From Elgaria multicarinata webbii (Eukaryota > Chordata > Lepidosauria > Squamata > Anguidae), in contig NC_086185.1 in NCBI RefSeq assembly GCF_023053635.1, positions 5,179,001 to 5,243,000 on the forward strand: a stretch of 64,000 nucleotides of DNA, given 5' to 3'. Both the position numbers and the translations under genes were made by a program. Below the pieces are notes generated by a model. It did no database searches. It saw only the letters and a program-made list of their open reading frames with translations, and had not been told where the DNA came from. Every line of letters starts with the position of its first letter. Position 1 is the stretch's first letter. Positions 1 through 11,399 of this stretch are shown here, piece after piece.

Positions 1-164
1 TAAAGTGAAAACAATGTAAAAAGTAAAGTAGTGATCAAAAATATTTGCTGCTGACCTGAGCGGCTTGTGAATTTGAATTACACACACACACACAAAATAT
101 ATATACATATATTTCTCAAAATCTTGATCAAGTAACATCTTTTTGAAACTGAGGCTAAAGTGTA

Positions 165-300
165 TGCACATTTATCTGAGAGTAAGCCCCATTGACTATC
201 CTGTGGTTTACTTCTACACTAGGGGCTACAGTCCTAAACATTGCTGGAAAGTAAGCCCCATGGGGCACCGTGGGACTTAGTTCCAAGTGAACAAGCAAAG
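165..300. repeat. AGTAAGCCCCATTG-type short repeat
   Basis: GAGAGTAAGCCCCATTGACT and a second unit GGAAAGTAAGCCCCATGGGG. Related copies at about 18437-18522, 29160-29250, 29905-29990, 40678-40750, 49540-49615 and 56340-56430, often with a CAATCCTA/TAGGATTGCA end. Confidence 0.6.
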
Positions 301-494
301 GATTGCACGGTAACTTTAATACAGCATAAACTTTAAAATGCTTTGTTGTTGTAAAGTGAAGAACAGCATAAGTTTTGGAAAGCTTATGCTATATTAAAAA
401 TAGTCACAAAAGGTTCTTCTTGTCCTAGATTTTACAGTCTATAAATTTAATTTTAATTTGGCTGTTTTAAATTTGTATTTCTGCACTGCTGCTG

Positions 495-655
495 ATTTTA
501 TCCTGGATTTGCTTTCATATTGTATTTTATATCATGTTTTTATACTGATTGTTTTATACTTTGAATGGTTTTAATTTTTGTGAACCGCCCAGAGAGCTTC
601 GGCTATTGGGCGGTATAAAAATGCAATAAATAAATAAATTAAATTAATAAATAAA
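495..655 (+). mobile_element. L2-type LINE, 3' tail
   Basis: Ends with GTGAACCGCCCAGAGAGCTT, CGGCTATTGGGCGGTATAAA, then (AAAT)n. The same tail follows an L2/CR1-type ORF2 remnant at 42424-42900, which identifies it. Confidence 0.7.
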
Positions 656-755
656 ACAGCGTCTCCCTATTCCCCCTTCGGTACTGCCCTGGATTTGGCC
701 AAAGCAGTAATGTATCATCTCAAAACTCTTCAGTGTTCTCAAATGTGTGAGTATG

Positions 756-787
<32 letters not shown>

Positions 788-798
788 TAGATAGATAG
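756..798. repeat. (TAGA)n microsatellite
   Basis: About ten units with one interruption, directly before a CR1-like LINE. Confidence 0.95.
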
Positions 799-830
799 AA
801 TCTTTCCCTGCAAAACTATAGCCAAGTTTA

Positions 831-1170
831 CTTCTTCACACAGCGCATGGTTAAATGATGGAACTCACTACCACAAGATGTTGTGATGGCCACCAATTTG
901 GACGGCTTTAAAAGGGGGTTGGATCAATTCCTGGAGGAGAAGGCTATCCACGGCTACTAGCTCTGATGGTTGGGTGCTATCTCCAGTATTTGAGGCAGTA
1001 TGCCTGTGTGCACCAGTTGCTGGAAAACATGGGTGGGAGGGTGCTGTTGCACCATGTCCTGCTTTGTTGGTCTCTGGTCGACAGCTGGTGGGCCACTGTG
1101 TGAACAGAGTGCTGGAATAGATGGACCCTTGGTCTGATCCAGCTTCAGGGCTCTTCTGATGTTGTCAGAT
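831..1170 (+). mobile_element. CR1-like LINE, 3' end
   Basis: 5'-truncated copy: encodes the remnant of the ORF2 C terminus (MATNLDGFKRGLDQFLEEKA-like), followed by a 3' UTR of about 200 bp with CACCAGTTGCTGG, GGTCGACAGCTGGTGGGCC and a TAGATGGACCC...GATCCAGC end. It sits immediately after a TAGA microsatellite. Confidence 0.75.
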
Positions 1171-1184
1171 ATGCTGCAATGCAG

Positions 1185-2205
1185 ATGAATCACATAATTC
1201 AGCTTCCTGGGTTTTCTCTTTTCTTTTTCTTTTTTAAAAGCACGTTTCTAGCCCCTATGGCTGAAAATATGCATTTGAGAGTGAGGGCCTGCTAGAATCT
1301 CTGATGGAGTTTCCAGCGGTCACAGACAGAGCTGCAGTGTCTTGTATAGCTCCTGCTCCCTCCACACAAATAAATTATATGGAATGAATTATACTTTCTA
1401 GTTATATATGCAGTGTTCATTATGCAGTGTTGCCCTATTTGCATGATGTGGCAGCATCCAACTTTTCATGGTTGCAGAATTTGAAATAACGAAGCACAGT
1501 GTTTTAAAAATTTCTAGTACGGTGTAAGCTCACAGCTCTAATGAGAAGTGCCCATGGTTCTCAGCCACCTTGCTGAAATTTTAAACCTATCCTTGAACTT
1601 CGGAAGGGGTCGTGGGGATGGTATGCACTTAGGGTCTATCTAAGATTCCTCGCTTTTCCACTGCCTTCCCCACCAGCACCCGGACAAGTATAAAATTTGT
1701 TGTGACCTACCAAACTAAAAACCTTTCAGGCTTAGATGTAGGGTGTCCAAAGTTGAAATGCCACCCCTGGATGCTTCGGGGGGGGGGGCAACACCTTTGA
1801 GGGTTTGAATGTGAGCACCTGATAAATTCCCACCTGGACCAAACACTCTTATCGTCTTCCTGTTCCTTGCACCGTCTTGCACTCACCTGGAACTGAAGGC
1901 TTCCTCTTGGCTTTATCTTATCTAGCGAGCAAGGAAATGCCACAAGGTGCATGTCAATATGACCTCTGCGAACTGGGAAAGCCATCCGAATGTAACGCTC
2001 TCTGGTTCCATTAAGTTAATTAAAGATGCATTTGGAGTTCTGACAGTGACAGAAGGAAGTGTGCTCTTCCGATTTCGTTTTGGGCTCTCCCTCCCTCCTG
2101 TCAAACAAAGTAAACCAAGATGCAGCACAAAATCTTTGCCGCTTGGAGGACAAAATGAGTGGAACTTAACCAGTGGTCAATCATATTGAAGTTTCTATTT
2201 GACCC
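1185..2205. other. Unannotated AT-rich intergenic DNA
   Basis: No repeat family, splice-bounded frame or RNA gene recognised. Short frames here lack coding character. Confidence 0.5.
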
Positions 2206-2209
2206 ATTT

Positions 2210-2212
<3 letters not shown>

Positions 2213-2258
<46 letters not shown>

Positions 2259-2267
2259 GATAGAGAT
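2213..2267. repeat. (TAGA)n microsatellite
   Basis: About 13 units, nearly pure. Confidence 0.95.
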
Positions 2268-2296
2268 TGCAATCTTGAGAAGTCACTACACTACTC

Positions 2297-2358
2297 TGTG
2301 AACCACCCAGAGAGCTTCGGCTGTGGGGTGGAATATAAATGTAATAAATAAATAAATA
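2297..2358 (+). mobile_element. L2-type LINE, 3' tail fragment
   Basis: GTGAACCACCCAGAGAGCTT...GGAATATAAATGTAATAAATA; only the last 60 bp. Confidence 0.65.
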
Positions 2359-2584
2359 CTTATTCATACATGCATTCCATATAGAGATCTCTAGTCCCCA
2401 CACCCCTCTGTACACTACTCCGGGTGGCTTATGACAATTTCAAGTTACAGTATCATCAATATACAACAAGAATACAAGCTTTAAAAGACAGTAAAAATAC
2501 AATAAAGGCAGAGGAAATAACAGACGACCTTTACCATTCCATAAAGCAGCAGATGCTTAGCAAGCAAAAGCTTGCTGGAATGGA

Positions 2585-2820
2585 CACCAACTGGGTTCAC
2601 ACAACATGACAACCCATTGTGGGTTGTTGTCTGAAACAAGTCACAGTGGATTGTTGTGCCATCCAAACCCAGACAGCTTCCTGCAGGGTGGCTATTTTTT
2701 GGCCAACAAGCTACGCTGACAGCCCATGGGATTGTTTAACCCACAATGGGTCGGTGTGTCATCCAAATCTGGCAAAACCAACCCATCATGGGTTGAGGTG
2801 ATTGGGTAGGAAACCACAAA
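2585..2820. repeat. Palindromic GGGTTGTTGT/AACCCA repeat (MITE-like)
   Basis: GACAACCCATTGTGGGTTGT and later TTTAACCCACAATGGGTCGG / CCAACCCATCATGGGTTGAG. Several overlapping inverted repeats; family unnamed. Confidence 0.5.
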
Positions 2821-2825
2821 GCATT

Positions 2826-2875
2826 TTTGTGAACCGCCCAGAGAGCTCCGGCTATTGGGCGGTATAGAAATGTAA

Positions 2876-2918
<43 letters not shown>

Positions 2919-2922
2919 ATAT
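2826..2922 (+). mobile_element. L2-type LINE, 3' tail with expanded (AAAT)n
   Basis: GTGAACCGCCCAGAGAGCTC then a pure (TAAA)n run of about 45 bp. Expansion of the tail into a microsatellite is normal for these elements. Confidence 0.68.
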
Positions 2923-3008
2923 GAGCAGGGGAGGGGGGAACTGTGCCACTCTTCCTGACTGATCTCACTGATGTTGCAGAGACAACCCCTCCACCCGTGC
3001 CCAAACAG

Positions 3009-3009
<1 letters not shown>

Positions 3010-3059
<50 letters not shown>
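3010..3059. repeat. (TA)n microsatellite
   Basis: About 25 pure units ending at the CR1 tail at 3059. Confidence 0.95.
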
Positions 3060-3061
<2 letters not shown>

Positions 3062-3185
3062 CATAGAATAGCAGAGTTGGAAGGGGGCCTACAAGGCCAT
3101 CAAGTCCAACCCCCTGCTCAATGCAGAAATCCACCCTAAAGCATCCCTGACAGATGGTTGTCCAGCTGCCTCTTAATATATCCCA
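3059..3185 (-). mobile_element. CR1 LINE, 3' end
   Basis: ATCATAGAATAGCAGAGTTG at the left edge is the reverse complement of the classical CR1 3' end (...CAACTCTGCTATTCTATGAT). About 125 bp remain. Confidence 0.85.
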
Positions 3186-3789
3186 AAGAATGTGTACAAA
3201 TTTTTATTTATTTTGTCATATATATCTCAGTTGTGCAAGTGTGCACTTGTGGCTGTCTAAAATACATATGGCTTCATCTTGTCTATTGGCTTGTATGTTT
3301 CCGCTGTCAAAGGGAATGAATGAGCTACAGAATGAAACATACAATGTAATTGACGAAAGGAGAGGGCATATATAGGCTGTTTTGACGGTCATTTACAGTT
3401 GACCAGTCAGGAAAAGGGGACCCGATCACCCCCTTAGTGAGGTGATCCCCTGGTTTTAAGTGTTGTACTGATACTTGGGGTGCCCTGCTTTCATTCCACA
3501 CTTTCCCAAGTCTCCAACAAGTACTTTTAATAGAGATCTAAAGTCAATCCGATTTTTTGTGGCTCCTATTTGCAAGAATCACAGAAAAGGGCTTCTATTT
3601 CTGACCAATACTGCAACATTTATTAATCAGGTCATTATTGAATGCACAGATTAGTTCAATGACCTGGCAGACGCTTAAAAATATCTGACTATCTATCTAT
3701 CTTATCTATCTGGTGATGGAATTCCCCAGATAATGTCTTCAGACTACCAGTTCATCAGGCATTGGCAAATGAAACAGACACAGGCAAGG

Positions 3790-4080
3790 GCATAATGCTA
3801 AAACATCATTAATCTAATTATTTAATACTGTGGCATTGTCAGGGGAGGGATTTATCTGGTACCCGGCAGAAATGGATTCCCCGTCATGGCTCCACAAATT
3901 CTTCCAAACGCTTAACCATTTTGCAAGTCCCCCTGCAGTCGTCCGTTAATGCTGCAAAAGATCAGACATTAATTAGCAGAGGACTGTGTATTCCGGAGAG
4001 AATATTTGTTTCCTCGAAAGAGCCCCATAGCCTGGAAATAAATACTAATTATTTAAACAAATAGATGGTTATGCTGTCTG
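3790..4080. promoter_or_regulatory. Candidate conserved non-coding element
   Basis: Unique, non-repetitive DNA with clustered homeodomain-type TAAT/ATTA cores (CATTAATCTAATTATTTAAT, CATTAATTAGC, ACTAATTATTTAAA) mixed with GC-balanced sequence. This texture is typical of vertebrate enhancers near developmental genes. No coding frame. Confidence 0.35.
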
Positions 4081-4839
4081 CGGGGGGGGCGGGGGGTGTC
4101 AGAGAGGGTGGAGAGAACCAGGCAGCTGATATGAGTCAGCTATTGGGGGGGGGATAATAGAATCACTTGTGTTTCTGTGAGAAGAATTGTTTCAAAAAAC
4201 AGGGGAAAATATACTAAAAATTACAGCACAAGATTGGTCAAAAGTTGGGAGAGTCTTTCATCTCTCCCACCATCATGGATCTCCACTGGGAAGTGGGGTT
4301 TGTGAGAGACAGTAAGAAAATTCACCAGAAAGATGGAGTCAGAAGGGTCTTTGAGAGCAGGTTGTACACTCGTGCTTTATACAGTTATTTTATTTTATTT
4401 TCATGAAATGTTATTTTATTTTGAAAAAAAAGCAATGAAATATAACATACGTAGTTCATAATAAATCAAGAACACTGAAGAAACAAAAGAATTCACTAAT
4501 TATAATTATTAGTCTACTTTTGAGGGCCAAACTTGCCCCCTAGATCTGAGGTTGTACATCCCTGGTATAAAGGGGCCACCAACAAGGTGCCTCTTGCCAC
4601 AGCCACACAGCATTCTGGATCCAATTTTGGTTGGGACCCATGTACGACTCTGGTCATCAACTACCTTTCATGGAAGGCCAGGTTGAGGAAGAATGCCAAG
4701 ACCCACACACGATTCCCAACTGTCTGCATGTTCTGTGGGAGTGGGGGAGTGGTTGTCCAGGAAAGGATACCCACAGGAAGAAATTTAGCTCCAGGAGCTC
4801 CAGCTGTTAATTTCTAACTTCAGGGCTGGCATTAAGGCT

Positions 4840-5080
4840 AGGCATGGTTGGGCACCTGTGAAGGACGACACCCCAGCCGTGGACCACTGGCAAGAGCCCC
4901 GTGGACTTCCTTCTCCTCTTCACCAGTGCAACCAGCTTGTTTGGATGCTTCTCACTCTGGCCCAGACAATGGTGGTGGTGAAAAGGAAGAGCAGGAGACG
5001 TGGTGCTTGCTCATGGGCCCTCTGCCTTTCAAGAAAGCAATGAGAAGAAAGTGGATGCGGAGCAACACCAGCTGGTGACT
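4840..5080. repeat. Probable reverse copy of the unnamed 37.4-kb repeat
   Basis: On the minus strand TCTGGGCCAGAGTGAGAAGC and TTGCACTGGTGAAGAGGAGA match TCTGGGCCAGAATGAGAAGC and TTGCAATGGTGAAGAGCAGC at 37410-37460. Confidence 0.45.
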
Positions 5081-5084
5081 ATGG

Positions 5085-5746
5085 CGATGAAGCGGTAGTC
5101 TCACTGAGAGAGGGGGGCATGAATGGCCCTTGAAACACTAGAGCCAGATGGCTAAATGGAACCTCTGGAGCTCAGCTACACAGCAGCAACAGCAAGGAAG
5201 GAGCTGTTGCCCCATCGGCCTTGCTTATGGGCTTCCTGAAAGCACCCAGCTGTCCACAGTGGGGAGCAAGATATTGGAATCAATGGACCTTTCCTCCGGT
5301 TTTGCAGAGCAACTCACGACGCGACAACAGCCCATGACGCCACAACAACCCACACCTGGTGACGTTTTGTGAACTGGCGCAGACTTGCTTTCAAACCTTG
5401 CCCCCCTTAAACTCCACGGCCTGCTTCCTTCTCGGCTCGCCCTGTCAAGCGAGCAAGTGGTAGCAAGGATGGCACAGAGAATAAGGAGCGGGAGCCACGG
5501 GTTTCAACGGCAGTGAGAAGGTAGGCTCCTTGAGGGAGGGGCCCCAAGGGCCCTCACAAGCACGGAGCTGGCACCATCTCATGTTCGGGGCTGTGCCTCG
5601 CCCCCGCCTGCCCCAAGCGAGCCCTGACAACCCTCAATAAACCAGATCTGGAACTTCGAATGAAGCCCAACGGCAAGGAGGGAAACTTCCAATCTGTTGG
5701 ACACTTGTTATCTCATGAAAAGGCTATTCTCTCCTGACAAGGAGGA

Positions 5747-5785
<39 letters not shown>

Positions 5786-6420
5786 TGTGTGTGTGTGTGC
5801 GTGCCTGCGTGTTTGTGTATTTGGTTGCACTTCAGTCAAAATGTGCACTGAAAAGAAAGAGAGGGAGGGAAGCACTCCGACGCTTTCTCTTGGAGAGAGA
5901 GAGAGGGGGAGGATCTTTCTTTTTATTTGACAGGACAGCAGCTGCCCAACGATTCTGTGGAGTGGCCGTGTCCCAGCCATCCACTTCTGCAGTATTTTTA
6001 AAAAACTCTTTTCCATGGACCCTGGAAACGATGATCTGCAAACAAGGACAATGGTGGATCTTAATTATAATCAGCAGGTGTCTGCTTGGGTACTCCAGGT
6101 GAGGAAGTAGGGGTCACCGTGGGTTCCTGGCCGTGAGGCCTTGTCTGCCCACAAAAGAAACCCTCCAAGGTTCCAATTAGCAATTGCCAATTTTGTTGAG
6201 ATTAGCGGATTCCCTGGCTGCTAACAACGCAGCAGCCGCCCGAGGAGTGCAGTTAAAAACAGATATGGCATTCCTGGAGATCACCAGAAGAGGGGATTTG
6301 TATTTCCTTCATTTATTTTAAAATCCGAACATGGCTTAGATTTAAGAAGCAGTGTGATCCAATATGCCTTAGAACAGAAGATGCCTGAATGTATAATTTG
6401 AAGAGGAGAGACGAAAGACA
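5085..6420. other. Intergenic, no gene seen
   Basis: Apart from the GT microsatellite at about 5749, unique sequence without splice-bounded frames. The GC-rich part at 5330-5640 may be an old repeat. Confidence 0.4.
5749..5818. repeat. (GT)n microsatellite
   Basis: Pure GT to about 5782, then imperfect. Confidence 0.95.
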
Positions 6421-6423
6421 ATT

Positions 6424-6657
6424 GAGGTGTAATGGCTAAGGTGTTGGACTGGGAGTCGGGAGATCCGGGTTCTAGTCCCCACTCGGCCATGGAAACCCAC
6501 TGAGTGGCTTTGAGCCAGTCACAGACTCTCAGCCCAACCCACCTCACAGGGTTGTTGTTGTGAGGATAAAGTGGAGAGGAGGAGGATTATGTACAGTGCC
6601 TTGGGTTCCCTGCAGGAAAAAAAGGTGGGATATAAATGCAATAATAAATAAATAAAT
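6424..6657 (+). mobile_element. tRNA-derived SINE with L2-like tail
   Basis: tRNA-like head with A and B box (TAATGGCTAAGGTGTTGGAC; GGGTTCTAGTCCCC), a body with CACAGGGTTGTTGTTGTGAG, and a tail GGATATAAATGCAATAATAA similar to the L2-type LINE tail, implying mobilisation by L2. Confidence 0.85.
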
Positions 6658-6659
6658 TG

Positions 6660-6880
6660 GGCAGGTGTGGCATGTAGTGTTGAGAGTCTCAGATTAGAAC
6701 CCACGGAGGCATGCGTTCAAATCTCCACTCAGCCAGGACATTTAGGGTCTGTCAGTCAAAGCTACCTTACAGGGTTGATGTGAGGATAAAATGAGCAGGT
6801 GTGATATAAGTATATAGATATATAGATGATGCCTTGAGCTCTTTGGAGAAAGGGCAAGGTATACATGCACTTAATAAATC
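6660..6880 (+). mobile_element. Older tRNA-derived SINE of the same group
   Basis: Diverged copy: GCGTTCAAATCTCCACTC (B box), TACCTTACAGGGTTGATGTG, then AGGTATACATGCACTTAATA. Directly follows the SINE ending at 6657. Confidence 0.6.
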
Positions 6881-7380
6881 ATACATTTAACTGAATTTTA
6901 TGTTTGATTTTCAATCATTTTTAAAAATCACATGGAGCCTTTAAAATGTGAAGGACTAAAATTGCCCCTCTTCAAAATAAACCCCTACACATTTTATCTA
7001 AAGCATTTAAACTGTCCCAAGCACACTGTAGCTCAGAGGCACAATAACTTCATTGATTTTATTTCACTGATGTAGAGAAAGGACCGTTTCACACATGTAT
7101 GTAGAACGCTGGATTTCTCTACACTTGAGGTATATCCGCTTCTTCAAAGCACATTCGGGGGTGGGGTGGGGGTGCAGAAGGGGCAAAGGATCTAGCATTG
7201 CTGCTTACAAATTTCCACAGAAGAGGAAATGCATGAACCAAAAAAGAGGACAGCAATTTGCATGCAAATTGCATATGCTCATTTATCTGCCTAGATGCAA
7301 ATTTCGAAATGATTATATCATTTCAGTAGAAATACAGCATGTCCACCATGCTGTGAGCAGTTGACCTGTGTGAGCAGGTG

Positions 7381-7431
7381 ACCTGCATTCCTGCCTGTTC
7401 TGTCTGTTGGAGAACAGGCAGGAATGCAGGT
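7381..7431. repeat. Perfect 21-bp hairpin
   Basis: ACCTGCATTCCTGCCTGTTC T (7381-7401), a 9-nt loop GTCTGTTGG, then its exact reverse complement (7411-7431). Could be the centre of an unrecognised palindromic transposon or a small-RNA hairpin; nothing decides between them. Confidence 0.6.
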
Positions 7432-7906
7432 CTGATGGAGAGAACTGTTGATGGACAACAATTCTTATGGTGCTTTACCTTTGAAATGGAATTGGACTGG
7501 ACAGATCTTCAAACAGAAGACATCTTCAAAGATAGGATGGCTCTCCGGCACCCCTTTAAACAGAGGACTGTCCTCTGTAAAAGAGGACAAGTGGCCACCC
7601 CAGAAGGATCACAGCATCAGGGCTTTGCCTGCAAATTACATGCATTCATTGAACACCTGCACAAAGCCCCCTATGTCAGGAGTGGCAGCCGAGGGCCTCA
7701 TTTCCCTCCAGGGTAATCTGTCAGGGTCTGCGTGCATGGGTTGAGTTGCTAGGCAACACCAAAGTTGTCTACTTGTGCTGCCTTCGATGGTTCAGTCATG
7801 CCAGCATCACTGGATCCTGCAATCATCAAGTGATGAAATGGCAACTGTGAGCCAAGCCATAGAGAGTTGATGTAGCAGGGAGGTGGGTGAAAATAGGAAC
7901 TATGAT

Positions 7907-8573
7907 CTAGGCCGAATCTGCACCTACCACCGTTTCAGACTGGAGGATGAATAATTGTGAGGTTTCTAGTTTCTGAGATCCTCCCTCACGGGGCACACAC
8001 GAGGGAAGTTTCCCATGAGTAAAGGAGAGCCGTTGCGGGAAGACACACATCCAGTGATGGCGCTTACGAAGGTGTATCTGGAGAAGTGGGCAGGACTGGA
8101 CCGATGGGTACAGAGCACGGATTATTTTTTTAATAACTCCATGGAGATGCACACCAATGCAAATACATAGAAATGCAGGGAGGGCAGATAGGTACTGTGT
8201 TGAAGATGTGCTCCTGCACATCGATATGGTTATGTGCCAATAGATGCTGATAGCCAATCAAAAACTGTGCCGAAAATGGCATCCGCCCACTCCTGCACAC
8301 ATCCGAAACCACTGGTCATGCCCCTGCCCCTGGTCATGCTGGGAGCTCACGCTGAACAGCAACAGCTTCGGGAAGGGGGGCACACCAGTCACGGACATCA
8401 GGATCATAGCGAGAGAGCTGGAAAAACTGTGGCAAAGGCAGTCAGTGATATTCCCGAATAACTGAGGGGTCGACCCAAGATCACCGTGGGAGTAGGTGAA
8501 CGTCATGTGGCCCGGTAGCGATGACTGCGATCTTATTCTGGAATAAACGGCTGCTGTGGATCAGGCCCTAGGA
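7907..8573 (-). mobile_element. Non-autonomous DNA element, family X (hAT-like?), about 660 bp
   Basis: On the minus strand it starts AGGGCCTGATCCACAGCAGC, then CGTTTATTCCAGAATAAGAT, GAAGCTGTTGCTGTTCAGCG and, at the far end, GTGTGCCCCGTGAGGGAGGA. The same blocks in the same order occur at 16010-16568 and 42905-43440. No transposase frame was found, so it depends on a partner. Confidence 0.68.
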
Positions 8574-8692
8574 AGCCCCTGCGGTCAAAACCCAGCCAGG
8601 AGTTCACTGGGTTAAGAAAAGTTCTATACTTCAACTTTCTATCTTTAATATGGGAATAATAATACTGCCCTACCTTACAGGGTTGTTCTATT

Positions 8693-8696
<4 letters not shown>

Positions 8697-8743
<47 letters not shown>
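8697..8743. repeat. (CA)n microsatellite
   Basis: About 22 units. Confidence 0.95.
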
Positions 8744-8745
<2 letters not shown>

Positions 8746-8861
8746 CAAACCACAAACCACCTAACATTGCGTATTTTGAACACTCAGCAAATGTGCAATA
8801 TAAATAAATTACCCAATAGAAAATGTGCAATATAAATACTAATACCCAATCAGTCTACCAG

Positions 8862-8982
8862 CAGGATAGGACACTTTGAAAACAGTTTGAAGACTGTCTG
8901 TGGCGTGTGTCCTGGGCCCCAACAGTTGTCACTACTGTAATAAACTCTCTTAAAGTAGTAGTGTAGATCTTGCCCCAGTTCG
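8862..8982. mobile_element. Palindromic MITE, related family
   Basis: CACTTTGAAAACAGTTTGAA arm, GGGCCCCAACAGTTGTCA centre and AAGTAGTAGTGTAGATCTTG arm; reverse orientation relative to the other copies. Confidence 0.6.
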
Positions 8983-9289
8983 TAATTAATGCCTTCTTCC
9001 TTTTGTATCCAACTTTAATTCCTAATACTTCTTAGATTGGTGCCAGATCTGTGTCTGGCCAAATTGGTTAGAAACCTTTTGCTGCACCTGATTATTTTCT
9101 TTATTTTTTTAAGTGCCTGCCAAGACCCGAAAACATTTCTTCCTAACAAAAAAAGGGCCCAAAATATCAGTATCCCAGTTCCAACACCCAATGGTTTGGG
9201 ACACTCATCCTGGCCTTAAATGCGCCGAAGCAAACGGACGGGCCGGGGCAGAATCAGCTGTGTGCTTCTTCCATTGTCTCGCGGTTTCC

Positions 9290-9560
9290 CACAGAAATCT
9301 ATTCCATGTTTAAAATGTCTAAAGCTGGACGGCTTCTTCTCACGCTGTTCCCCGTAAAATATTGCTCGCCGCCATCTCTCAAGGGTCCGCGACCAACAAC
9401 GAGGCCTTGTTGGCGAACTTTCTCCAGCCCTTGGTTAATGATTAAGTGGTTCAGAAGGTTAATTCTGGGCGATAGTGTTGTCTTTGGCCTGAACAGATGT
9501 TGGGAGGGCTTTAATGCGGTTATCAAACTTGGTTGCCCTTCATTCTTTCCTCTTTCCCGG
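9290..9560. promoter_or_regulatory. Candidate conserved non-coding element
   Basis: Unique sequence of balanced composition without repeat similarity inside the window, with motifs such as GGTTAATGATTAAGTGG and several retained CpGs. The open frames in it have no splice-site support and I read it as non-coding. Confidence 0.3.
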
Positions 9561-9998
9561 CCCTCGGTATTGTTCCACAATGCATTCCAGGACCCCCTCT
9601 ATGGAGATCCAGCAGAGCCCAACATACCACAGCATTAGCGCCAGAAAGAAGGGGGGGGGAACACGTCCCTCAGGTCACTGCGTATATTGACAATATACGA
9701 CTTGTAAGCCGATCGCGACAGAACTGATCTTTTTATAAAAAGGGAAGGGGGAGAGAGATAGGTAAATATTTGTACTACATCCATAGAGATATGGGGAGCC
9801 CCGGGGGAAGGTCTGATTGCGTAATCTTGACTTCTCAGCTTAGATGGACAATCTTTACTACTAGAATTTTATACTCAAAGGTTACTACTAGAGTATTTAC
9901 TACTCAGTGTTTACCACCAAATCTTCCAATAGATAGGCACAGTTTAAAATGCACAGCTGATTGTGTCATGTCTCACAGTCTTAACACTTGGGATAAAA

Positions 9999-10041
9999 TG
10001 ATGATGATGATGATAATGATGATGATGATAGATGATGATGA
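9999..10041. repeat. (GAT)n microsatellite
   Basis: ATGATGATGATGATAATGAT-type imperfect run. Confidence 0.9.
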
Positions 10042-10371
10042 CTTAAATAAATATTAAAGGTATCTTGTTTCAAGGGTTAAAACATACCAAAAAGAAATTA
10101 GAATTTCTTTTGAAAATATCAAGAGCCAATAAAGCGACTAAATTAAGCGACCCCATCACACGAAGTCAAATGCCTGGGAGTAGAGGAAATCTTAACCTGG
10201 TACTGAAAGGGCAAAGAGCAAACTCAGGTGCTGAGTGCCAAGAAAACTGTAGTCCATATTGGGCTACTGAGGAACAAGAGTGATGCTTGGGGGAGTTTCA
10301 AAGTTTAAAGTGGAAAAAAACTTTTCCGGGCGGGACGACACACCATCAACTAAGGTTGCTACATTTTGTAT

Positions 10372-10592
10372 AGAGAGCCAGTGTGGTGTAGTGGCTCAGG
10401 TGTTGGCCTGGGAGTCAGGAGATCCGGGTTCTAGTTCCCACTTGGCCATGGAGACCCACTGGGTGACTTTGGGCCAGTCACAGACTTTCAGCACAACCCT
10501 ACCTCACAGGGTTGTTGTTGTGAGGAGGATTATATACGCCGCCTTGGGTTCCTTGGAGGAAAAAAAGGCGGGATATAAATGTAATAAATAAA
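10372..10592 (+). mobile_element. tRNA-derived SINE with L2-like tail
   Basis: AGAGCCAGTGTGGTGTAGTG head, GGGTTCTAGTTCCCACTTGG B-box region, GGGTTGTTGTTGTGAGGAGG body and GGCGGGATATAAATGTAATA tail. Well conserved, so relatively young. Confidence 0.88.
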
Positions 10593-10593
10593 T

Positions 10594-10765
10594 AGTGGTT
10601 TTATCCTGGTTGTGCTTTTTATATTGTATTTTGTATTTGTGTTTTAACCTGTTGGTTGTTTTATGATGGTTTTAATTTTTGTGAACCGCCCAGAGAGCTT
10701 CGGCTATTGGGCGGTATAAAAATGTAATAAATAAATAAATAAAATAAATAAATAGATAATAAATA
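10594..10765 (+). mobile_element. L2-type LINE, 3' tail
   Basis: T-rich 3' UTR then GTGAACCGCCCAGAGAGCTT and an AAAT tail. It abuts the SINE ending at 10592. Confidence 0.7.
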
Positions 10766-10786
10766 TATGGCTATTTATTATTTCTT

Positions 10787-10790
<4 letters not shown>

Positions 10791-10861
<71 letters not shown>
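10791..10861. repeat. (TC)n(AC)n compound microsatellite
   Basis: About 19 TC then about 16 AC units. Confidence 0.95.
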
Positions 10862-10862
<1 letters not shown>

Positions 10863-11274
10863 CCAAGTACACTCCTATCAAAGCATGCTCAATAGCCATG
10901 AAATATAGAGAGACTCTTGGGGCAGAGGGGAAGCGGAAGCGTGCAGGGGAGAGAGAGGCGAAGGCCCTGCAAGAACAGAATAGCTGGCTCAAATCCTGAA
11001 CAAGACACACATTTCAGGAGAGCAGATGCGCTGCAACATTTTGTAGCAGGTTCCACTTGGGCTATAGAAGAAGCGAGTAAAACTTCACCTGGATTTGGAG
11101 CATAATATTACTGGCTGCAAGTCTTTTGTGCATGCAGTGGATAGCTAGACGACACTGAGTGTTTGCTCCCTTATGAAATAAATCCCATGCTTATAGAAAG
11201 ATAGTCTTTCAGGTAATGATAGCTGGAATGCTTCTTCCTGACATACTACATTTCAACAGGCAGGGAGGGTTCTT

Positions 11275-11275
<1 letters not shown>

Positions 11276-11335
<60 letters not shown>
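11276..11335. repeat. (TC)n microsatellite
   Basis: About 30 pure units. Confidence 0.95.
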
Positions 11336-11339
<4 letters not shown>

Positions 11340-11399
11340 AGAGCATTGGAACATGCAACCCAACCACTACAACTTCTCCTTCAGGTTGAACTGAAATGA

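Noticed and set aside
6424-10592. True tRNA genes
   Set aside because: The A/B box matches belong to SINE heads followed by SINE bodies and L2-like tails; no complete cloverleaf stands alone.
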